Positions 1-6,104 of a stretch of DNA of 6,104 bases are shown piece by piece (the first letter of the stretch is position 1; each line of letters starts with the position of its first letter). Position numbers and translations under genes: made by a program. The stretch is from contig PLSY01000171.1 of NCBI GenBank assembly GCA_003164275.1, positions 1-6,104 of the forward strand, written 5' to 3'. The notes beneath the pieces were generated by a model. The model saw nothing but the letters and a program-made list of their open reading frames with translations. It ran no database searches and was not told the origin of the DNA. The stretch comes from Acidimicrobiaceae bacterium. GTDB lineage: Bacteria; Actinomycetota; Acidimicrobiia; Acidimicrobiales; RAAP-2.

Positions 1-596
1 TGCCCGGCATCTTCGTGCAGACCGTGGCGTTCGGCGCCGTGAGCACGAGCATCGGGCTGGCCGAGGACCTGCAGAAGGGTCTGATCGAGCGGTTCCGGGC
101 CCTTCCCATGTCCCGTGGAGCGGTCCTCACCGGTCGGACAACCGCGGACGTGGTCCGCAACGTCTTCGTGGTCATCATCATCACCGGCGTCGGCCTGGCC
201 GTCGGCTTCCGGCCCTCGACCGGTGCGCTCTCCTACACGGCGGCCATCCTGTTGATCCTGCTGTTCGCCTACGCCCTGTCCTGGGGGTTCGCCGTCATCG
301 GGCTTTCGGCGCCGAACTCCGAGACGGCCCAGGTCATGTCGTTCCCGATCCTCTTCCCGCTGACCTTCATCAGCTCGGCATTCGTCCCGGTCGAGAAGAT
401 GCCGAGCTGGCTCCAGGGGTTCGCCACCTACCAACCGGTGTCGGTCACCGTCAGCGCCTGCCGGGCCCTCATGGTCGGCTCCCAGGTCACGGGGCAGTCG
501 ACCTGGTTCTGGACGTCCCGCTCGCTGTTCTGGTCGGCCCTGTTCCTTATCGTCCTGATCCCCCTGGCCATCCGCCGGTACCGCACCCGCACCTGA
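1..596 (+). CDS. ABC-2 type (DrrB-like) export permease, 5' partial
   Basis: This is the membrane subunit of an ABC exporter of the DrrB/ABC-2 type, which pairs with a separate ATPase to move drugs, lipids or other hydrophobic molecules out across the cytoplasmic membrane. The reading frame is open from base 3 (Pro-Gly-Ile-Phe-Val-Gln) to the TGA at 594-596, so the real start lies left of the window; the GTG at 15 is an internal Val, not a start. The cytoplasmic stretch '[28 protein letters not shown]' spans bases 51-137 and is the family's typical region before a transmembrane helix. Hydrophobic helices follow at about bases 159-209, 228-305, 339-386 and 522-575, with '[15 protein letters not shown]' after the third, then a short basic tail (RRYRTRT). 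The ATPase gene would be expected just upstream, outside the window. The substrate cannot be told from sequence. acnA follows 46 bases later on the same strand, but a functional link is unlikely. Confidence 0.9.
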   Translation, partial: PGIFVQTVAFGAVSTSIGLAEDLQKGLIERFRALPMSRGAVLTGRTTADVVRNVFVVIIITGVGLAVGFRPSTGALSYTAAILLILLFAYALSWGFAVIGLSAPNSETAQVMSFPILFPLTFISSAFVPVEKMPSWLQGFATYQPVSVTVSACRALMVGSQVTGQSTWFWTSRSLFWSALFLIVLIPLAIRRYRTRT

Positions 597-630
597 GGCC
601 CCGACCGAATTGCCGGGCGCCGGGACGCGG

Positions 631-642
631 CAGAATGGGGGC
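631..642 (+). promoter_or_regulatory. Candidate -10 element for a leaderless acnA transcript
   Basis: CAGAAT at 631-636 matches the -10 consensus TANNNT at all but its first base and lies six bases before the acnA ATG. A transcript starting from it would begin at or next to the A of the ATG. No Shine-Dalgarno sequence is visible; the only purine run is GGGGG, one base before the start codon. TTGCCG at 610-615 is -35-like, but the 15-base spacer is short. Leaderless mRNAs are common in actinobacteria; their use here is inference. Confidence 0.3.
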
Positions 643-3333
<2,691 letters not shown>

Positions 3334-3340
3334 GACGAAC

Positions 3341-3395
3341 CCCGGCCCGTCGCCGCCGGGCTCATCGAGTCACGGCAGCGATGAGTCGCCGGGCC
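3341..3395 (+). terminator. Tandem hairpins after acnA, candidate terminator
   Basis: Seven bases after the acnA stop, CCCGGC (3341-3346) can pair with GCCGGG (3355-3360). Directly abutting it, CTCATCG (3361-3367) pairs with CGATGAG (3379-3385) over an 11-base loop. A second GCCGGG copy at 3388-3393 could replace the first partner, and GGCCCG (3344-3349) can also pair with CGGGCC (3390-3395), enclosing the second hairpin. There is no T tract, so this is not a canonical intrinsic terminator, but GC-rich actinobacteria often have stem-loops without T runs after genes. Position and stem strength support the call; termination is inferred. Confidence 0.45.
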
Positions 3396-3406
3396 AGTCG
3401 TTGACA

Positions 3407-3454
3407 GACCGTCGGATCCTCTCCGAGGTCGCAGCCCACCTCTCGACGAGGTGG
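3407..3454. other. Two further hairpins in the convergent gap
   Basis: GACC-TCGGA (3407-3410 and 3412-3416) pairs with TCCGA-GGTC (3422-3430), giving nine base pairs with one bulged G (3411) and a five-base loop. Six bases on, CCACCTC (3436-3442) pairs with GAGGTGG (3448-3454) over a five-base loop, a perfect seven-pair stem. Neither is followed by a T tract on either strand. They may extend the terminator zone of the convergent genes or belong to a structured 3' UTR or small RNA. No protein-like frame explains this stretch. Confidence 0.35.
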
Positions 3455-3527
3455 CCTGCCTCATGGCGCGACATGGCGATGGCACCTGGTCCCTTCTAGT
3501 CCACATGCTGGAGGACCGCCCGTGGCC

Positions 3528-3545
3528 GGCCCGCTAAAGCGGGCC
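3528..3545 (-). terminator. Hairpin after the deacetylase gene, candidate terminator
   Basis: GGCCCGC (3528-3534) and GCGGGCC (3539-3545) form a perfect seven-pair GC stem with a four-base loop, TAAA on the + strand. It lies three bases after the stop of the minus-strand deacetylase gene, the place expected for its terminator. No T run follows on the minus strand. It could also block antisense readthrough from acnA. Confidence 0.5.
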
Positions 3546-3548
3546 CCG

Positions 3549-4298
3549 CTACTGGGTGGACACCACCTGGAACGCCTCGGCCAGCCTGCCCTCGGGCAGC
3601 CCACCGGCCCGGGCATTGTCGGACATCCAGTTGCGGAGTAGCGGTTCGAGCTCGGCCCCGTCGCCCACCTGGCTCCGGTGGGAACGCAGGGCCTCGAGCT
3701 TGGCGTCGAAGTGTTCGGTGGCATCGACCAGCCGTTGCGCCCGCTCGGGAGTGGCCATGATCCAGAGCTCGGGAACGGTATAGGGCTCGAGACCCTCGTC
3801 CAACAGCTCGGGGAAGGCAAAGGGGTTCCGGGAATCGGGGTAGACGGCAGAAGCGGCCGCCTCGCCAGCGGCAAGGTGATCGGGATGACTGGCGTAGATA
3901 CGGGTCCAGCTCCGCTCAGGGGATTGGGCAACGACCCGGTCGGGTCGGAACTGACGGATCACTCGGCTCATGGCCAAGCGGAGATCGAGGTCGGCCATCA
4001 GTCTCCCGTCGTGGAACCCGAGGAACCTGATGTCGGTGACCCCGACGGCCTTCGCCGCGTCGGTCTGCTCCTGGCGCCGGATGGCCGCCATCTCGGTTCG
4101 ACTGATGGAGCGATCGGAGCCTCCGGCCTCACCGTCGGTGGCGATGCAGTAGGCCACCTCGATGCCTGCGCTCGTCCAGGTGGCAACCGTTCCGGCGGCG
4201 GCGAAGTCGACATCGTCGGGATGGGCGGTCACCACCAGGACCCGCTCGATCCCAGCAATACCGGAATCGGTGGTCAAGGCGTCGGCGGAGTCACTCAC
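3549..4298 (-). CDS. PIG-L/LmbE family zinc-dependent deacetylase
   Basis: The product is a 249-residue cytoplasmic protein of the PIG-L (LmbE-like) fold, whose members remove N-acetyl groups from GlcNAc-linked molecules (MshB in mycothiol synthesis, BshB in bacillithiol synthesis, PIG-L in GPI anchors). The metal site is visible: AHPDD at 25-29 (His26, Asp28, Asp29) and HPDH at 138-141 (His138, His141), which by analogy with MshB supply the zinc ligands His26, Asp29 and His141, the base Asp28 and the acid His138. TDGEAGG at 54-60, RRQEQ at 74-78 and FLGFHDG at 92-98 are also family features. The usual Glu after AHPDD is Val here. At 249 residues it is shorter than MshB/Mca (about 290-300), and no mycothiol gene is nearby, so the substrate is unassigned. 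The start is GTG, chosen because GAGGAGA lies about five bases before it. No signal peptide or membrane segment is seen. It is downstream of the helicase gene by 62 bases and may share its transcript. Confidence 0.9.
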   Translation of the reverse strand: MSDSADALTTDSGIAGIERVLVVTAHPDDVDFAAAGTVATWTSAGIEVAYCIATDGEAGGSDRSISRTEMAAIRRQEQTDAAKAVGVTDIRFLGFHDGRLMADLDLRLAMSRVIRQFRPDRVVAQSPERSWTRIYASHPDHLAAGEAAASAVYPDSRNPFAFPELLDEGLEPYTVPELWIMATPERAQRLVDATEHFDAKLEALRSHRSQVGDGAELEPLLRNWMSDNARAGGLPEGRLAEAFQVVSTQ

Positions 4299-4332
4299 CT
4301 GGTCTCCTCATCGTCATCAGGTGCGGCCACCC

Positions 4333-4357
4333 CAAACGGCGCTCTCGGAGCCGTTTG
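4333..4357 (-). terminator. Stem-loop between helicase and deacetylase genes
   Basis: CAAACGGC (4333-4340) and GCCGTTTG (4350-4357) form a perfect eight-pair stem with a nine-base loop, starting three bases after the helicase stop codon on the minus strand. The base after the stem on that strand begins GGGG, so there is no U tract. It may be a full or partial terminator, or an mRNA processing or stability element that sets different levels for the two genes. Only about 35 bases remain between it and the deacetylase start, and I see no clear promoter there, so some readthrough seems likely. Confidence 0.45.
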
Positions 4358-4360
4358 AGG

Positions 4361-5596
4361 TCAGTCCTTGGTCGGATGCCAGTCGGCCAGATCGGCCAGG
4401 CGCGGGTCGTTGGAGAAGATCTCGACGATCGGGGCCCGCAGGCCGATGCGGGTCTGGATGCGCTCGATCTCGAGGATCTGGTTCCATTGCACCAAGGTCA
4501 CCACCAGTCCGGACTCGCCAGCCCGTGCGGTACGGCCGGACCGGTGGAGATAGGCCTTGTGGTCCTCGGGCGGGTCGTAGTGGATGACCACGTCGACCAT
4601 GTCGATGTCCAGCCCACGGGCGGCGACGTCTGTGGCCACAAGGGCCGGCAGCTTGCCATCCCCGAAGTCCTTCAGGGTGCGCTCCCGGTTCGACTGGCGC
4701 AGGTCGCCGTGGATGGCGTCGGCCTTGACCCCTTCCTTCCGGAGCTGCTCGACCAGGCGGTCCGCCCCCCGCTTGGTGCGCACGAAGACGAGCGTCTTGT
4801 CCGAGTTGCGGCAGATGGCCGCGCACACTTTGACCCGGTCCATCTGATGGACCTCCAAGAAGCGGTGCTCCATGGCGTCGACCGTGGTGTTCGGGGAGGC
4901 GACCTCGTGCAGGACGGGGTCGGTCAGGTACCGGCTGACCAGCCGGTCGACGGCACCGTCGAGGGTGGCCGAGAACAAGAGGGTCTGGTGGTCACGCTCG
5001 AGCCGACGGAGCACCCACTCGACCTGCGGCATGAAACCCATGTCAGCCATGCGGTCGGCCTCGTCGAGTACGAGGGTCTCGATGTCGGCGACGGAAAGCT
5101 CTCCCCGGTCGCCCAGGTCGATGAGCCGGCCCGGGGTGGCGATGATGACATCCACGCCGCGCCGGAGTTTCTTCACTTGACGCTCGATGTCGGCACCGCC
5201 ATAGACGGCGACGATGCGAAGGCCTGCCTCTTCGGCCAGTGGTTCCAGCACCTCGCTCACCTGGACGGCCAGCTCACGGGTAGGCACAAGGACGAGGGCA
5301 CGGGGGCGGCCCGGCTCGGTGGATCGGGCGGCCATGGTCCGCTGCAGGAGCGGGATGCCAAAGGCCAGGGTCTTGCCCGACCCGGTCTTGGCCTTGCCAC
5401 ACACGTCGCGCCCGGCCAGGGCATCGGCGACGGTCATGGCCTGGATGGCGAAGGCTGTGGTGATGCCCTGGGCGGCCAGTGCCTTGACCAGGGCCGGGTC
5501 GACCCCGAGGGAGTCGAAGGTGCGTGGTGCATCGGCTTGGTCCGGCGCGGGCCCGTCGTTGAAGACGCGATCCGCGGGATCAGCAGTGGTGGTCAT
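4361..5596 (-). CDS. DEAD-box ATP-dependent RNA helicase (RhlE-like core)
   Basis: This 411-residue cytoplasmic helicase uses ATP to open short RNA duplexes, in roles such as ribosome assembly, mRNA decay or cold adaptation. All core motifs are present: upstream aromatic Phe27 and Q-motif Gln52; motif I AKTGSGKT 69-76; Ia PTRELA 105-110; GG 133-134; Ib TPGR 154-157; II DEAD 178-181; III SAT 209-211; IV LVFVRT 269-274; QSNR 301-304; V ATDVAARGLDI 321-331; VI HRSGRTARAG 351-360. The Q motif reads AFAIQ where most family members have PTPIQ. The tail after motif VI is only about 50 residues and lacks the DbpA/CsdA-type RNA-binding domain or an Arg/Gly-rich extension, so this is a minimal core helicase; the exact subfamily (RhlE, DeaD or another) is not settled. 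The start is ATG 5596; the purine run GAGAGAGAG ends about 11 bases before it, a long and weak ribosome binding site. An upstream frame ends in a TGA that overlaps this ATG (see findings). Confidence 0.96.
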   Translation of the reverse strand: MTTTADPADRVFNDGPAPDQADAPRTFDSLGVDPALVKALAAQGITTAFAIQAMTVADALAGRDVCGKAKTGSGKTLAFGIPLLQRTMAARSTEPGRPRALVLVPTRELAVQVSEVLEPLAEEAGLRIVAVYGGADIERQVKKLRRGVDVIIATPGRLIDLGDRGELSVADIETLVLDEADRMADMGFMPQVEWVLRRLERDHQTLLFSATLDGAVDRLVSRYLTDPVLHEVASPNTTVDAMEHRFLEVHQMDRVKVCAAICRNSDKTLVFVRTKRGADRLVEQLRKEGVKADAIHGDLRQSNRERTLKDFGDGKLPALVATDVAARGLDIDMVDVVIHYDPPEDHKAYLHRSGRTARAGESGLVVTLVQWNQILEIERIQTRIGLRAPIVEIFSNDPRLADLADWHPTKD

Positions 5597-5768
5597 GGGG
5601 TATGGAACTCTCTCTCATCGGTTCGATGACGGCCGGAGGCCGACCGTCGACGTGCGTGCGATTCACGAACGCCTGCGGGCCCGCCTCGGGCCATCGTTCC
5701 GGGCCGCGTCGGCGGTCCTGAAGAACAGGATGAGGTAGACCCCGGTGGAAGAGCGCCAGCCCGACCAC
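5597..5768 (-). promoter_or_regulatory. Hairpin-rich 5' leader of the helicase gene
   Basis: If the candidate promoter at 5775-5808 is right, the helicase mRNA has a leader of about 170 bases. It contains four short hairpins in window coordinates: TCATCG/CGATGA (5615-5629, loop GTT); the abutting CGGCC/GGCCG (5630-5642, loop GGA); GGCCCG/CGGGCC (5678-5692, loop CCT); and TCCTG/CAGGA (5716-5730). A second CGGGCC at 5700-5705 can compete for the same GGCCCG partner at 5678-5683. The first hairpin sits directly against the purine run that serves as ribosome binding site. Long structured leaders that control expression are known for cold-induced DEAD-box helicase genes in other bacteria; a like role here is inferred. 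Confidence 0.35.
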
Positions 5769-5774
5769 GACAAC

Positions 5775-5808
5775 AGTCTACTAGCCGACAACCACAAAGC
5801 CAGGTCAA
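5775..5808 (-). promoter_or_regulatory. Candidate promoter for the helicase gene
   Basis: On the minus strand TTGACC (5808-5803) resembles a -35 box, and downstream lie overlapping -10 candidates TAGTAG (5783-5778, 19-base spacer) and TAGACT (5780-5775, 22-base spacer). TAGACT fits TANNNT well but its spacer is too long for the TTGACC; TAGTAG has the better spacing but a poorer sequence. The stretch is visibly less GC-rich than its surroundings, which fits a promoter. The start site would lie near 5768-5771. Confidence 0.3.
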
Positions 5809-5867
5809 AGGCCGTGGTCAGCCCCCACCCGGCTGGAGAATGCCCGCCGGTCACCGCACGAGATGTG

Positions 5868-5879
5868 GAGGTTGACCTC
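5868..5879. promoter_or_regulatory. Perfect inverted repeat GAGGT-TG-ACCTC, possible operator
   Basis: GAGGT (5868-5872) and ACCTC (5875-5879) form a 12-base inverted repeat that overlaps TTGACC (5872-5877), a -35-like hexamer for the rightward gene. No convincing -10 is found 16-18 bases downstream, so the promoter itself is unproven. The repeat lies between two divergent genes, where a regulator site would be plausible. It is short enough to arise by chance. Confidence 0.2.
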
Positions 5880-5921
5880 TGCCCGCGTCTCTTCGACGGC
5901 AGTCACCCGCAGCCCCGGAGT

Positions 5922-5955
5922 GTGTCATCGTGGGCGGACAACGATCCGCTGACAC
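5922..5955 (+). promoter_or_regulatory. Nested inverted repeat just before the peroxiredoxin gene
   Basis: GTGTCA (5922-5927) pairs with TGACAC (5950-5955), and inside it TCGT (5928-5931) pairs with ACGA (5941-5944), leaving a nine-base loop and a five-base bulge on the 3' side. The structure ends four bases before the GGAG of the next gene. It could be an mRNA hairpin near the ribosome binding site or a spaced operator for a dimeric regulator. Either role is inferred from position alone. Confidence 0.25.
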
Positions 5956-5967
5956 CACGGAGAAAGG

Positions 5968-6104
5968 ATGCTGAGCATGGGAAAACTCGCTGCCGGCGAC
6001 AAGGCACCCGCATTCACCCTTCCTGACCAGGATGGAAATGACGTCTCTCTGGCCGACTTTGCCGGCCAGGAGGTGGTCGTCTACTTCTACCCGAGGGACG
6101 ACAC
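5968..6104 (+). CDS. bcp: Bcp/PrxQ-type peroxiredoxin, 3' partial
   Basis: This is the N-terminus of a thioredoxin-dependent thiol peroxidase (bacterioferritin comigratory protein family), which reduces hydrogen peroxide and organic peroxides in the cytoplasm. The 45 visible codons give the family's opening: KLAAGDKAPAFTLPDQDG, then VSLADFAGQ, a hydrophobic strand VVVYFYPRDDT. In the family the next residues are normally P-G-C-T with the peroxidatic Cys, so the window ends just before the active site. Two in-frame starts exist. ATG 5968 has GGAG (5959-5962) at five bases; ATG 5977 gives MGKLAAG, a more usual family N-terminus, with AAAGG nine bases before it. I list 5968 for its ribosome binding site, but 5977 is nearly as likely. 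It is divergent from the helicase gene, with about 370 bases between them. Confidence 0.9.
   Translation, partial: MLSMGKLAAGDKAPAFTLPDQDGNDVSLADFAGQEVVVYFYPRDD

Noticed and set aside
610..642. TTG at 610 as an upstream acnA start
   Set aside because: No ribosome binding site before it, and the extra 11 residues do not resemble aconitase N-termini; ATG 643 is preferred.
3401..3429. A perfect -35 hexamer TTGACA at 3401-3406
   Set aside because: No -10-like sequence lies 16-19 bases downstream (the bases there are CGAGGT-like), and no gene starts to the right on that strand.
3462..3478. CATGGCG repeated twice with a 10-base period
   Set aside because: Only two copies of a seven-base word in GC-rich sequence; no third copy and no context that suggests a function.
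3678..4358. A 226-codon + strand frame opposite the deacetylase gene
   Set aside because: Runs opposite the AHPDD and HPDH motifs of a convincing gene; Gly-rich and without known motifs.
4355..5629. A 424-codon open frame on the + strand across the whole helicase gene
   Set aside because: It is antisense to a helicase with every motif intact. Its product is Gly/Asp/Val/His-rich with no recognisable domain, as expected for the complement of GC-biased codons.
5615..5635. GGTTCGAT, like a tRNA T-loop
   Set aside because: The position after TTCGANN lacks the conserved C, and no acceptor, D or anticodon arm can be built around it. It is simply the loop side of the TCATCG/CGATGA hairpin.
5663..5854. 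A 63-codon minus-strand frame with a hydrophobic stretch, upstream of the helicase
   Set aside because: It begins upstream of the candidate helicase promoter, has no clear ribosome binding site and no family resemblance; likely chance.
5745..6026. A 93-codon + strand frame spanning the intergenic region into the peroxiredoxin gene
   Set aside because: It overlaps the peroxiredoxin start in another frame, has no clear ribosome binding site and shows low-complexity, Pro/Arg-rich composition.

Overview
The window is high-GC, compact bacterial DNA with long GC-biased open frames. It looks like an ordinary chromosomal segment of an actinobacterium. The best pointers are a DrrB-type ABC-2 permease, a DEAD-box helicase with the actinobacterial-looking variant 'AFAIQ' in its Q motif, a short PIG-L/LmbE deacetylase with 'AHPDDVDF', and weak Shine-Dalgarno signals before several genes. 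I cannot fix the order. Acidimicrobiia or a related deep actinobacterial lineage is a guess.

Layout: (1) bases 1-596, + strand, the C-terminal two thirds or so of an ABC-2 (DrrB-like) drug or lipid export permease, cut by the left edge. (2) 643-3333, +, a complete aconitase A (acnA), following the permease by 46 bases. (3) 3334-3548, a 215-base gap between convergent genes, with five hairpins. (4) 3549-4298, -, a PIG-L family deacetylase. (5) 4361-5596, -, a complete DEAD-box RNA helicase, upstream of the deacetylase on the same strand, with a stem-loop between them. (6) 5597-5967, a divergent intergenic region of about 370 bases. It holds a hairpin-rich leader and a candidate promoter for the helicase, and two inverted repeats before the next gene. 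(7) 5968-6104, +, the N-terminus of a Bcp/PrxQ-type peroxiredoxin, cut by the right edge just before its expected active-site cysteine.

The genes do not form one pathway: export, TCA cycle, carbohydrate-type de-N-acetylation, RNA remodelling and peroxide detoxification. Helicase and deacetylase may share a transcript. Aconitase (with an oxidant-sensitive Fe-S cluster) and the peroxiredoxin are both linked to oxidative stress in general biology, but nothing here shows shared control.

I found no mobile element, CRISPR array, tRNA, rRNA or defence or biosynthetic cluster, and no clearly new system. The parts worth a second look are non-coding: the hairpin cluster between acnA and the deacetylase gene, and the helicase leader, which has mutually exclusive pairings and an Arg-rich upstream frame that overlaps the helicase start as ATGA.
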